From Emiliania huxleyi CCMP1516 (lineage: Eukaryota > Haptophyta > Isochrysidales > Noelaerhabdaceae): 64,000 nt of DNA. Numbering within the stretch: the first letter of the stretch is position 1; each line of letters opens with the position of its first letter. Both the position numbers and the translations under genes were made by a program. The stretch spans positions 106,112 through 170,111 of the forward strand of contig NW_005200881.1 of assembly GCF_000372725.1 (NCBI RefSeq). The letters run 5' to 3'. Below the pieces are notes generated by a model. It saw nothing but the letters and a program-made list of their open reading frames with translations, searched no databases and was not told the DNA's origin. This document shows, piece after piece, positions 1-15,309 of this stretch.

Positions 1-226
1 TGAGCGGGGAGGTGAGAGGAGAGGCGAGGAGAGGCGAAGTGGGGAGAGGAGAGGCATGGCGAGGCGAGGCGATGAGAGGAGAGGAGAGGAGAGGAGCGGA
101 GAGGAGCGGAGAGGAGAGGAGAGGAGAGGAGAGGAGGGGAGGGGAGGGGAGAGGAGAGGAGAGGAGAGGAGAGGAGTGGAGCGGCGAGGCGAGGAGAGGC
201 GAGGTGGGGAGAGGAGAGGCGCGCAC
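1..226. repeat. Purine-rich GAGGA/GGCGA low-complexity tract
   Basis: The + strand is almost purely G and A (gagga, ggcga and related units) up to about position 215. On the minus strand this is a C/T-rich stretch directly following a likely GT splice donor at 226/225, so it is best read as the start of an intron of the gene that runs off the left edge. The long + strand reading frames through it are composed of R, G and E only and are not credible proteins. Confidence 0.75.
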
Positions 227-1178
227 CCGCCGCAGCAGAAGCGCGCCCGGAGGCCGGCGGTCGGGTATTTGTCGAGGGAGAGCTTCGTGAAGCGGTCCCA
301 GTGCCTACGGGGAATGTTCCGAGAAGGTTCCGAGGGAGGGTGGCGCGGTGGTGCGACCTCTGCCCCCCAGGGGAGCGCTTGGTCTTTGTCAGCTCTCCGC
401 TGTCCTCGTCGCGGTAGGCGAGGCGGCGGATGACGTACTGGAACTGCAGGTTGGCGTTCGAGTACACGCCGAGCGCGTCGTCGTAGACCCACTTGTCCGC
501 CGTCTGCTCGACATTCTTCCCCCAGTACGAGCAGCGCACCAAATCGCCAACCTCGATGGCGGGCTCGTAGGGAGACCCGTCCGGGTTGATAAACTTGTCG
601 CCCTCCTGCACGATGTACATTGGGTCCGCTTTGCCCCACATCAGCCACTTTCCGTCCTTCGAGATGGACCACCCCACTACGCCAGAGAGGATGACAATCA
701 TGCTGCCGCAGCAGGTGTAGTCCCGAAGCCAGTTGTCGGTGCTGTTCTTCATGCCGCGCAGCCCGTCGTCCGACCAGATGGCGTCCTCGAAGGTGGTCAC
801 CGTCTCGGAGGCCGTGTTGTTCTCGAGCCAAAAGAGCCCGCGGAACGGCTTGGGACACTTGTTGAACGAACCGGGCGCGTGCGCGTCCAACATCTTGGCT
901 GCGGTCGCTTCGGCGTTGTCGCCCCACTTGGAGACGTCGGGGTGAAAGCAGCATGACAAAAAGCAGCTCGCGAGCGGGTAGCACACCAGGTCACGGTGCT
1001 GCACGACCGAGGGGTTGCACGGGTTGAAGCCTGTCTTGGCGGGCGTGAGCTGCGGCGGCGCATAGATCAGTGGAGGCTTGGCAACCGCAGCCCACTCCTC
1101 GACGCCGTACTCGTCCCAGTCTGCGCGGCCCTTGACTACTTCGGGATCGGCGAGTGGGTTGGGCTTAGGATCTGACAT
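227..1178 (-). CDS. Cys-rich orphan protein, 5' part (3' end off window)
   Basis: The frame starting at ATG 1178 reads MSDPKPNPLADPEVVKGRAD and stays open. Exon 1 is 1178-358 and exon 2 is 304-227. The junction between them (GT donor at 357, AG at 306/305) joins in phase 2 and gives an even protein text ending in a CCGGC-type Cys cluster; a further GT donor follows at 226. The protein has paired Cys motifs (SCCFHP, YTCCGSM), many Trp residues and one hydrophobic stretch (SMIVILSGVVGW) that could be a buried core or a weak membrane segment. There is no signal peptide. I do not recognise the family. It is transcribed divergently from the small membrane-protein gene at 1621. Exon placement is inferred from frame and splice signals only. 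Confidence 0.65.
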
Positions 1179-1620
1179 TGGGCAGCTGAGCAGCGAGTAA
1201 AGTCGGTAGCACGCACTCCGCGCCCGCCAGCCAGCGAATCCACCGCACCGGCCCCGCCTTCTTTGATAAATTAATTCTTTTCCGGTCACACTTCCGTTCT
1301 TTCACTCCCAACAGGGCAAGCAAGACAACAGGGCAAGCAAGACAACGCGCCAACGGGGAAAAGGAGGGGAAAGGAGGAAAGATTTACAAAAAATCGTAAG
1401 AGCTACATACACGGAAAAAGGATAACTTGTCTGAGCCGGCCGGGTCCTTCCTGGCGGCGCTCACTCCACGCACCACCGACACCACACAGGGCAAGCAAAA
1501 TAATAAAGAAAGGGGAAGCCTTTCCGAGGCATTTACTATTTTACAAGAAGAAAAACTTGCAGACAGACGCTGGCCGACGGATCTTCCAATCCAAGCTGTA
1601 CTCGTACCCCCTTCCCTTCC
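1179..1620. other. Divergent intergenic region
   Basis: This 440-bp spacer between two divergent genes probably holds both promoters. No TATA box is obvious. It contains GTAAGAGCTACATACAC at about 1396, a motif repeated near 14745 and 14840, so a small dispersed repeat lies here. Confidence 0.5.
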
Positions 1621-2265
1621 ATGAACTCGTTAGTCCGCCTACTTCTCGCCCTTGTGCTCGGTGGCGCCGAAACAGCGGCGCCGCCCCTGCGGATCGCGGC
1701 GGGTGCGCTGGACGAGGCCGAGACCATAAGTACGGCATCTGGTGCGGCATCTGCACCGGAAGTCCCCGACTCCGCCCATCGCGCCCTCTTTGAGATGGGC
1801 GAAATGCTGAGCGGGGTCTACAATCCGATCGCCGACCCTTGCACTGTACACACCCCTCTTATCAACCCCTGCCCCCCGTGTCAGGCGGCGGATGGCGCGC
1901 AAGACCTGCTTGGTGGTGGAGGTGGCGGCAAGTCAGGCGGCGGTGGCGGTGGTATGCCAGGCATGTCGTCCGACCCGGAGGTGGCACGCTTCCAGCAGTA
2001 CGTCGGCGTCTTCATGCCTGGTCTCTGTGCGCAACCGCTCCCCACATACGCACACTCGAACTCCCCTCCACAGACACCGCACTGACACCCTGGCAACTAC
2101 CCTCCGATGCCTCTCCGACCCTTCCCCTCCCCCCTTTGCGCAGTTTTCACCTATTTCGTCCTGTTTCTCATGCTGTGCATGATCACCTTTTGCTGCACCT
2201 GCTCTTGCATGTTTTGCTGCGGGCTCGCCCTCGCCCCCTTTGAGTGCTGCTCAAGCATATGCTGA
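1621..2265 (+). CDS. Small secreted/type I membrane orphan with Cys-rich tail
   Basis: Exon 1 is 1621-2020 and exon 2 is 2144-2265. A GT-AG intron (2021-2143) joins them in phase 1 to give 173 residues. The N-terminus MNSLVRLLLALVLGGAETAA looks like a signal peptide. The middle has a Gly-rich run with GGGGGGK. Exon 2 encodes a single hydrophobic helix (FTYFVLFLMLCMITF) immediately followed by a dense Cys cluster (CCTCSCMFCCG) and a short Cys-ending tail, which suggests a palmitoylated or metal-binding juxtamembrane tail. Exon 2 is too short to stand out alone; its perfect phase match and TM/Cys content are the evidence. Family and function are unknown. Confidence 0.65.
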
Positions 2266-2351
2266 GCGGTGTGCGCGCCGTTGCCCCCGCGCTCTCCAGC
2301 TCTCTGGGGGGGACGCAGACGCTCTAGTCCACCTTCCCAAGTCGCATTAAG

Positions 2352-2441
2352 GTGGCGCAGCGCGGGGGAGATATACATCGTGTATCGTGTCGCCGTGTGG
2401 CGCAGCGCGGGGGAGATATACATCGTGTATCGTGTCGCCGT
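2352..2441. repeat. Tandem duplication, 45-bp unit x2
   Basis: Two adjacent near-identical 45-bp copies (gtggcgcagcgcgggggag... ending near gtgtcgccgt) at 2352-2396 and 2397-2441, just downstream of the small membrane-protein gene. Confidence 0.8.
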
Positions 2442-3725
2442 GTTCGGTGTGTCCTATGTGTAGTGAGACCGACTAGAACGTAGGTAAGTGTGTACGGCTC
2501 AGGAGTATAAGCCGTAATTAGAATCGCGGCGGTGCGGTGTGTCGAACTGTCGTCCGCGAGAGTGGCGAGAGGAGCGACACGCTTGAGTGAGAAAGAGGCA
2601 CCGCGCGGGGAGCTTTTGCAGTCAAGCGTGTCCCGACTGTCCTGAAGATGCGCCCATGTTGTACACACCATGTTGTGCCTTTTTTTAAAGGCTTTGGGAA
2701 TGCGGAGTTGAGGTGGAAAGCAATTCGACACCGAGGTGTGATGTCATGAAACAAACAACGCCCCTCGCGCCAACAACGAGCAGCGAATGCGAGAGCCCGT
2801 CGTGAGAACGACCCGCCTGTCGTGCAGCTCGAACTTTTCGCCTCGCGCCAGGTCGCGCACGACTCGGTCGTGAAGTCGTAGTACACGTAGAGCATGCGAG
2901 AGGTTGCAAGCGGCCAGTGGGCAGGGTGGCAAGAAGGGCGAGAGGAGAGGCGAGGCGCGTAGAGACACCCGGGAGAGATAATATCAGAGACACTTTATAG
3001 TCTTTATCTGGTCTTTATAGACGAGCGCGGAGGGGGGCACCCGACGCCGACCTAAAGGGTGTGGATGCTGGGTTGACGGAAATCGGGGGACGCGACCCAC
3101 TTCGCCACAGACGGTCCCGCGCCTCGCCGCTAAGTTTGCGGCACGCCCCGCACCGTCCGCTGTGCCGCGTTTTTTGTCCAGAGTGAAAAGTCCAACGCGC
3201 TCGTCGGTGGCGGCTTCCCCCAACCTGTGCGCCGCGCTCGGCGAACCTCGACAGCGCCTTCGGTGGCATGCAGCTCTTTGCGCCTGAAGCCTGGAGAGCA
3301 GCTCCTCTGCTGCTCACACACTCTGCACAGTTGACACAGCCTACTCTGTGCGGCTGCTACGCTGTGACAGCGATGGGCTCGCCCTCACTGGCCCTCAGTC
3401 ACTTGTGCTGCGGCTTGTGTGAGCGACACTGCTCGGCGACTGCCGGCACACTGTGAGACCATGGGTGTGAGGTCAAACCACGCTACCAGCGCTTGGTCAC
3501 ATCGGCCCCGAGGTCAGATATCCATCTAGATCTACTCTCGGTTGATGACAAGACTTGATCTACCGGCTGGAGCCGAGCAGGAGGGCCCGGCGCACAACCC
3601 CCTGCGCCTGGTCAACTCACCCTCCACACCCCGTATATGAGAGTCTCATGCGCCATGCAAACACTAGGGTCCACCGCTAATACTGGAACAATTTTTTTCT
3701 AGGGTCCACCGCACAACCTGTTTTG
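2442..3725. other. Intergenic, no supported gene
   Basis: About 1.3 kb between the end of the 1621 gene and the end of the SET gene. Reading frames on both strands are arginine/serine-rich shadows without domain signal. A short direct repeat (ctagggtccaccgc at about 3666 and 3701) lies next to the 3' end of the SET gene. It presumably holds 3' untranslated sequence of both converging genes. Confidence 0.5.
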
Positions 3726-8914
<5,189 letters not shown>

Positions 8915-9069
8915 CGAGTCGGTTGGCGCTCCCGCCTTTTAGCGGCTTTCTCTTTCTTTAGTTCGATGTTATGAAACAACGCAAGGCGGACATGGCATAT
9001 CGCTCTCCGTTTGGTTTTCCGCAGTTATTTCTCCGGTTGCACGGTTCCTGCAGACAGGGCGCCTCTGCC

Positions 9070-11066
9070 ATGACTGACGTCGCCGCCATCGGTCAAAAGC
9101 TGCTCCGCGCCTCTGCGCAGAACGACCTCGAGCAGCTCGACAGCGCGCTGCGCGGTGCCTCGCCCGACTATGCCAACGGCATCGGCCAGACCGGGCTGCA
9201 CGTCGCCTCGATCCACGGACATGTCGAGGTCGTGAAGCGGCTGCTCAAGGCGGGCGCACTGGTGAGCTCGACCAACCGGTACGGCGTGACGCCGCTGCAC
9301 TACGCCGCCGACAGCGGCAGAATCGAGGTTGCGAGGCTGCTGATTGAGGCGGGCGCCAACAAGCGGACGCGGGCGAGCAACGGCAAGCTCCCGGTCGACA
9401 TGATCAAGGAGGATGCGGACTGTGCGGAGGAGCTTCAGGCGCTGCTCGGGAGCGGCTCGAACAAGCTGCACCGCGCCATCAAGGGGCACAACCTCGCGCT
9501 GCTCCGCCAGCTCCTCGAGGCGGGGAAGGAGGACCTGTCTGCCGTCGACTCGCGCGGCCGCTCTCCCTTCCACCTCGCCGCCCTCGCCGCGGTGACGTCG
9601 ACCGAGGACCGCGAGCAGTTCAACAGCAGCATGGCAGCGCTGCAGGCCCTCGTGCTTGCGGCCAAGGCGCGCGGCGGCGAGGACAAGGCGCGGGCGGACA
9701 CTTCCGAGACACTTCCGAGACACGGCCCGGACACGGCCCAGACTTTCCCCCGTCACCTCGCTCTCTGCGGGTGGCGAGGGGTGGCCGGTCCTCACGGCAG
9801 GCGGCCCTCCGGCGGCGCAGGTGCGGCGGCTGTGCAGCGAGGACTACCTTGACGACGACGGCTTCAGCCCTCTGCACGTCGTGGTGCACGCCGACTTGGT
9901 GGACGGGGCGGCGATGCTGCTCGAGGCGGGAGATGCAGCCGAGAGGAAGCCGAGAGGACGCCGAGATACGACCAAAAGAGAGGCAGCCGAGAGGAAGCCG
10001 AGAGGAAGTCGAGAGGCGGACCCTTCCACGGCCCTCCGTGCCTCCCTCGCAATCCTTCTCCGCGACCCTTCTCCGCGACCCTTCTCCGCGACCCTTCTCC
10101 GCGACCCTTCTCCGCGACCCTTCTCCGCGACCCTTCTCCGCGACCCTTCTCCGCGACCCTTCTCCGCGACCCTTCTCCGCGACCCTTCTCCGCGACCCTT
10201 CTCCGCGACCCTTCTCCGCGACCCTTCTCAGCGACCCTTCTCCGCGACCCTTCTCCGCGACCCTTCTCCGCGACCCTTCTCGACGACCCTTTTGTTGCAG
10301 GCGGGCGCCGACCCGAACGTGCAAACCTACCCGGAGTCGGACTCGGAGTACCGGTCCGGCCAGTGGGGACGGACTCTCGCCGACGGGACCAAGGAGATCC
10401 TGTCTGCGCAGTCCGACTGCTCGTCGCTCCACATCGCGCTCGGGTACGACGACCCTTCCGAGGAGATGGTGCGGCTGCTGCTCAAGCACGGCGCGGACCC
10501 GAACCTGCGCGACATGCAGAGCCGCACCGCGCTGCACATGGCCCTCGACTTCGAAGAGGAGCGCGGAGGCGTCCAGCTCCCCCTCGCCGAGCTGCTGCTG
10601 CAGCACAAGGCGCCCGCCCGCCAGGCGGCCGGAGCGAGACCGACGCGAGACGAGCCGAGGCCGAGACCGGTTGTGGATTAGCGACCGTAGGCGGACCCGT
10701 CGCTCGGGTGCAGCGAGATCGGGATGGACAATGGCTGCATCCACGCCGCCGTCAACGCGGGCGATGTCGAGGCGCTCGCGCTTCTGCTGCGGCACGGCGC
10801 GGACCCGTCGGCGGCGGGGAAGGGCGGCTGGACTCCGCTGACGCTGGCGGCGCGCTCGGGCAAGACGTCGGCGCGGGGGGGAGCTGCCCTCGCCGCGCCA
10901 GGCGGAGGACGCCCCTTCACTGCGGCGCTGGGAGTAGGTTGTCGCTCCCCTCCTCGCCGCTGGCGCCGACCCCGACGCCGTCGCGCCGGTGGGCAAGAGC
11001 GCGCGCGAGATCGCGACAGTAAACAAGCGGGCTGCCATCCTCCGGCTCTTTGGCGAGGAGGCGTGA
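9070..11066 (+). CDS. Ankyrin-repeat protein, five exons
   Basis: Exons 9070-9687, 9821-9925, 10301-10609, 10691-10870 and 10938-11066 are all phase 0 and total 446 residues. All four proposed introns use GC-AG borders (donors at 9688, 9926, 10610 and 10871). The first is the least certain, since GC at 9666 would also keep frame. Start MTDVAAIGQKLLRASAQND was chosen because it opens directly into ankyrin helices; an upstream in-frame ATG exists at 8971. Repeats visible: GQTGLHVASIHGHVEVVKRL, YGVTPLHYAADSGRIEVARL, SPFHLAALAA, DGFSPLHVVVHADLVDGAAM, CSSLHIALGY, RTALHMALD and GGWTPLTLAARSGKTS. No other domain is seen, so it is probably a cytosolic or nuclear interaction scaffold. It lies head-to-head with the ANK-PHD-SET gene (156 bp between starts), and the two may share a promoter and an ankyrin ancestor. 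Confidence 0.85.
10050..10289. repeat. 13-bp minisatellite in an intron
   Basis: About 18 tandem copies of ttctccgcgaccc, one with a C-to-A change. It fills most of intron 9926-10300 of the ankyrin gene, which ends tttgttgcag before exon 10301. Confidence 0.9.
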
Positions 11067-11717
11067 GGGATTGGGGGCGGCTGCTGAGGCTCTGGAGGAG
11101 GGCGCGCCGAGGTGCTGGAGGCGTTCGCGGCGGCGTAGAGGCGTATGCTCGAGGTGTTCGAGGCGTTGGGTGGGCATGCTTTCCCCCTCCCCTTCCCTTT
11201 CATTACTGAAGCGCAGACGATTCGTATGTCATCGTGGAGAGGTGCGGCGATGACCGCGAGTTGCGCGTAGGTGTTGTGCGCCCCGGGATAATTTGCAATC
11301 GCGAGAGGAAGCGCCTTAGCGTCGCGGACGCGAAGCCCTGCCGGCACACAGTGGACGCTCACACTCTGTCTGTGAAGACTGAACTGTGCAAAATCTATTT
11401 CGCACTCTGCTCTGGTTTCGCGGTCGCGCACACCGCACTGTTGGACTGTCCTAAAGCCGTAGTCTGTACACAAATCACAAAATATAATTGAGCGGCTGTG
11501 CGGGCTGCGTCGGTAAGCAAAAGCCAAAACCCAAACACCCGGGGCTTCGGGGATACGGACCCAAACGGAAGTACACGGAACCTTTGGCAACGCGCGCGGG
11601 CGCCTGAATCCTGATTTTTTCTCGCTCTGCGCTCCATCCTCCAATTACAATCCGATCTGCTGCTCCGTCCCTTTCCGCTCGGTCGCGCACGTGGATCGTG
11701 CGCTCCGGCTCGCTCCC
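11067..11717. other. Convergent intergenic region
   Basis: Presumed 3' untranslated sequences of the ankyrin gene (+) and the HTTM-like gene (-). AT content rises at 11380-11490 (caaatcacaaaatataatt), which may hold 3' processing signals. No coding sequence is supported. Confidence 0.45.
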
Positions 11718-13487
11718 TCACGACCCGTAGCAGTGCAGCTCGTCATCTCCCTCGCGCAAGATGGGCAGAGCGTTCCACGTCTGCAAAAAGCCTAGCGCTG
11801 CCTCGAGCGGGCGCGCGACAAAATCGCGCGTGGGGAAGGGCGCGAGCGCGAGGTCGGATGGCTGGCACGCGTCCGCGCCGCCATCGCCCGCGGCGACGAC
11901 GGTGCACGAGCCTGCGCCGCCCGCGCCGCCCTCGACGAGCCGGATGGTGCGACCCTTGGCACTGGTGCGCCACCGCTCGTCGCCCGTTGCGTTGGGAAGC
12001 GACGTGTACGTGAGCTCGAAGGGATCGCCGTGCGCTCGCGCGTCGCGCAGCAGGCGGCGCACCTCAAAAGCAGGCAAAGTGAAGCGCACAAACGGCGCGT
12101 CGGCCGCCCGGGGCGGCACGGCGAAGGGACCGACGATGCGTGAGACGGCCGAGTTGAAGTGGCGGCCGCTGTGGTTGGCGGCGGCGAGCAAGCGCACGGT
12201 GCCCGGCGTGAGGATCGCAGTGAACTCGCTCGGGTAGAGCTCGTTGATGTGCGAGGAGGTGGAGTGCTCGATGCGCACAACGCCACCGCTAAATGGGTCG
12301 TCTCCCACCGCCCACCCAGAGTACCGCCACGTGTGCAGCAGCGAGGTGGGCACGCGCAGCAGGTGGTTGGTCCCGCCCTGCATGCGCAAGTTGGAGAACA
12401 TGTTGGGCGTGTTGATCTCAAGCGTGCCCAGCACGACGGCGGCGCAGCACCACAACAGGCACAGCAGCGTGAGCACGTGCACCAGCGGCGTGGGCGCAGG
12501 CTCCGCTGGCACGTCGGCGCGCGGCGTCCGGCCCTCACCGAGCCACAGCGCGCGCACAAGCAACGCCGAAAGGGCGCAGTGCGCGACTATGTGCCAGTCG
12601 ACAGCGCACACATCGGTGGATCGCAACGCGTCGAGCGGTGCGGCGGTCCACTGCGCCCAGCTAGCCGGCTGCTGCGCGGCAATGGTGAGCGCTAGCACGG
12701 CCGCGCCGACGGCGACGTACACGCTGCCAACGAGCGGGTGAGCGCGCACCTCGTAGATCGCAGCAGCGCTGCCGCGAGGCGCAAACCAGACGTAGCGCAG
12801 CGCTGCCTTGTGCGAGAAGGCTGCGATGTTGTTAGGTGGCGGGGTAAGGTCGATGCCCACGTGCAGTGCCGTGGCGAGCAGCACCCCCGCAGTGCCGCAG
12901 CGGGGCGCACGTGAGCAATATGCGCGCGCGAGGAATAGGACGCCCACACCACACTCGACGATAATGGTGAGCGCCGGCGCCGCGGCGATGGCGGCATTGG
13001 TGAGCCCGGGCGTTAGCATGTGCGCTGGCACGTAGGCGTCGAGCAGAGAGGCAAAGTAGAGGGAGGCGCAGGAGTACCTGGAGTCCAGGAAGCTCGAATT
13101 GATCTTCCAGAAGCCTGCGAACCAATAAAACCAGCCCATCATGCGCCGCATAGACTGGCCGAGCGGGACGCCGTCCGCAGCCTTGTTGCCATCCGCGATC
13201 ATGTGCAGGACAACCGCGAGATCGGTGAGCGCAACCATGAGCTCAGAGTCCCACGTGAATGGGAGATCTGAGAGCCACCACACGATGCGGGTCCCAAAGG
13301 CTAAGATCGCGAGGCTAGAATTCTGTGGGTAGGCGGCGGCGGCGAGCCAGAGCACGAGCATGCCGACCTCCGACGGCCCACGCGCCGCCAAGCTTCCACG
13401 AGTCAGCTCGGGCACCATCGATAGGCCGCTCAGGAGCGTGTAGGCGGCGAGCGGACTGATGAGCAGCTGCGCGTTGTCAGGCCGCAT
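11718..13487 (-). CDS. HTTM-like multipass membrane protein
   Basis: A single uninterrupted frame of 589 residues from ATG 13487 (MRPDNAQLLISPLAAYTLLS). The first two thirds has about eight to ten hydrophobic segments (for example VGMLVLWLAAAAY, AGVLLATALHVGI, YVAVGAAVLALTIA). The segment GWFYWFAGFWKINSSFLDSR followed by YSCASLYF matches the look of HTTM (horizontally transferred transmembrane) domain proteins, relatives of vitamin-K gamma-carboxylase. The C-terminal third (EINTPNMFSNLRMQGGTNHL and after) looks like a soluble domain outside the membrane. Substrate is unknown. An upstream in-frame ATG at 13625 would add a Pro/Ser-rich stretch overlapping repetitive sequence, so I prefer 13487. 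Confidence 0.7.
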   Translation of the reverse strand: MRPDNAQLLISPLAAYTLLSGLSMVPELTRGSLAARGPSEVGMLVLWLAAAAYPQNSSLAILAFGTRIVWWLSDLPFTWDSELMVALTDLAVVLHMIADGNKAADGVPLGQSMRRMMGWFYWFAGFWKINSSFLDSRYSCASLYFASLLDAYVPAHMLTPGLTNAAIAAAPALTIIVECGVGVLFLARAYCSRAPRCGTAGVLLATALHVGIDLTPPPNNIAAFSHKAALRYVWFAPRGSAAAIYEVRAHPLVGSVYVAVGAAVLALTIAAQQPASWAQWTAAPLDALRSTDVCAVDWHIVAHCALSALLVRALWLGEGRTPRADVPAEPAPTPLVHVLTLLCLLWCCAAVVLGTLEINTPNMFSNLRMQGGTNHLLRVPTSLLHTWRYSGWAVGDDPFSGGVVRIEHSTSSHINELYPSEFTAILTPGTVRLLAAANHSGRHFNSAVSRIVGPFAVPPRAADAPFVRFTLPAFEVRRLLRDARAHGDPFELTYTSLPNATGDERWRTSAKGRTIRLVEGGAGGAGSCTVVAAGDGGADACQPSDLALAPFPTRDFVARPLEAALGFLQTWNALPILREGDDELHCYGS

Positions 13488-13689
13488 TGTTTGCCTACCT
13501 ATCCCCCCCAGGTCTGGCTGGCGGCTGGGCGCTGGGCGCCCGCTGGGCGCTGGGCTGGCTGGGTCTGATAAGGCGGGGGGGTACAGGTATGGCTCGAGGT
13601 GGGTTGCGGGATCGTAGCATACCATACCCGGGAAAAAGTTGGAACCCAGCGGGGTGCAACTTTACACAAAAACAAAACCACGGAAACCA

Positions 13690-13810
13690 AACGCACAAGC
13701 ACAGTCAGTCGAGAAGGGAGAGAGAGACAGCAACGACAGTCAGAAGTCAGCGCTGGGTCCCAGGAAGGCGTGCGACGACGGCCTCTAGTGTGAGCTATAG
13801 CTAGTGAGCT
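13690..13810 (+). repeat. Dispersed repeat R3, copy 1
   Basis: About 120 bp (running gtcagaagtcagcgctgggt ... gcctctagtgtgagct) recurs in reverse orientation at 25391-25510 with few differences. No terminal repeats or coding content are visible. Confidence 0.75.
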
Positions 13811-14698
13811 CATACGCACGCCGCATATCGCGTATACAGCTAGTTAGGAGCCGACCGACCCTCGCGTCCGGTGCTCACCGACGGCTGACTCGATTTCTAC
13901 TCGAATTCTTCTACCCCCACGACTCGGAACGCGAATGTGACAGGACCATCGGGTCCTTCAGCCACCAAAGCGGGATCACCCGAGAGCAGCTGAGCCTGCC
14001 TCTGGCCTCGCCTCCCTCTCCTTCAGGCATTCGTGGCATCCTATGGGTCGTCCAGAGTATCGACCTCTGGCGAGTCAGCCAGTCACTTGATGACACCATG
14101 AAGTAAGCGATCGCCATCTCGCTGGCCTCTCCGCAGGCCCCCCCGACCGCGTCGAACTCATCGGCGCGGGCTCTCTCGGCTACGGGACCGGCCCCAGCTT
14201 CGGCTGAGGGCTGACAAGCTGCCGAGCCCAAGTCACTGTGAGAGTCGTGATTTCTTGTTGGTTTTCTAAAATCTCTCTCCGACGGCCGGGTGGGCCACCC
14301 TGGTACCTGCTCCCTGGTCCCTGCAACTTTTTAGTCTTTACGAGAAAATCCCGGCAGATCCCCCGGGTCATTCGTTTGAAAAAGAAATCGCGCCCCCGCT
14401 CTGCCACTGTGGCCCGGGGGTATCCAGTTTCGCACGCCCCGTCGCCCCCCGAGGTCTCTTGGGTCGACCTCGTTTTGTACTCAAAGTTTGAAAAACCGAG
14501 CCGCCGGGTGCCCCGCAGCGGCCCCTCGCTGGGCCAGAAGAACCGGTCCGCGAGTGCTCCGCAGCAACCTCGCTGAGCCAGAACGTCGGCTCGCGAGGTG
14601 GGGTGCTAGTCTGGGACCCATACGTGGCAGTTCCCTTGCTCCAAGCGCTTGCGCTTCGGCGGTAGTGATCTAATCACCCGAATACCACGTTCGGATCG

Positions 14699-14865
14699 CT
14701 CCTCATCGCAAATCCTGTCAGCAGTTCACCCTCGGGTATGTTCGTTAGAGCTACATACACTGACTGAAAAAGATAGCCACTCAAAATCTCCTCAATCGCA
14801 AACCCTGTCAGCAGAGTCCTCCTACGGGAATGTACGTAAGAGCTACATACACTGAAAATGATACC
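14699..14865. repeat. Duplicated ~77-bp block with agctacatacactga
   Basis: Two adjacent imperfect copies run cctcatcgcaaatcctgtcagcag ... gttagagctacatacactga (14699-14775) and cctcaatcgcaaaccctgtcagcag ... gtaagagctacatacactga (14789-14865). A third partial copy of the right end is at about 1393-1425. Confidence 0.75.
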
Positions 14866-15309
14866 GAGCCACAACCCAACTACTCGAGTACTCAGGACGA
14901 CTGTAATGCCCCATCGCTCATCTTCCAATCTGTTGCGGGCGGCCGCCGCGAAACGCGCGCCCTCCCCCATTACATCGCATTGGCGTGCGTATCCGCTACA
15001 CGCCGCTTCGCGAGCTCCCGGGGCGCCGCTCCGCGCGAGCGGGATGCTGAGCGAGCAGTGGGAGACTGGCTTGGAGGACGAGCTGGTCGAGCTGCACCTC
15101 GAGCGCGAGCAGGCCACACCACCTCCTCGCCCGGCTATCGGCCCAAGCGCCCGGGCAATCCGCTGGCGACCGAGCTCGTCACAAGCAGAGACGTGCCTCA
15201 CGGCCCAGAGGCGCAGGCGGCGTTCAAGCCGTGCCCTTCCGACTCGGACACTAAAAAAGAAATGGCCGCTTGTCCCGCGCTCGTCCCACCCTGGGTGGGG
15301 GGTGTGCGA

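Larger units (their letters stand above)
13488..15309. other. Repeat-bearing intergenic region
   Basis: About 1.8 kb without a gene I can support. It contains the motif ccatacccgggaaaaagttgg near 13622 (related text recurs near 40400 and 40560), a dispersed repeat copy at 13690-13810, and a duplicated block at 14699-14865. The last 300 bp before the Ldh2 gene has open frames on + (LEDELVELHLEREQ) that could be an upstream exon, but no splice partner is convincing. Confidence 0.45.

Noticed and set aside
348-956. 202-residue + strand frame
   Set aside because: Antisense to exon 1 of the Cys-rich orphan, which has the better protein character.
9620-11644. 674-residue minus-strand frame
   Set aside because: Antisense shadow of the ankyrin gene, with repetitive EGSRRRVAEKGRG from the 13-bp intron minisatellite.
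11718-13625. Start of the HTTM-like protein at 13625
   Set aside because: The extra codons are Pro/Ser-rich and overlap a dispersed repeat motif; ATG 13487 opens directly into the membrane domain.
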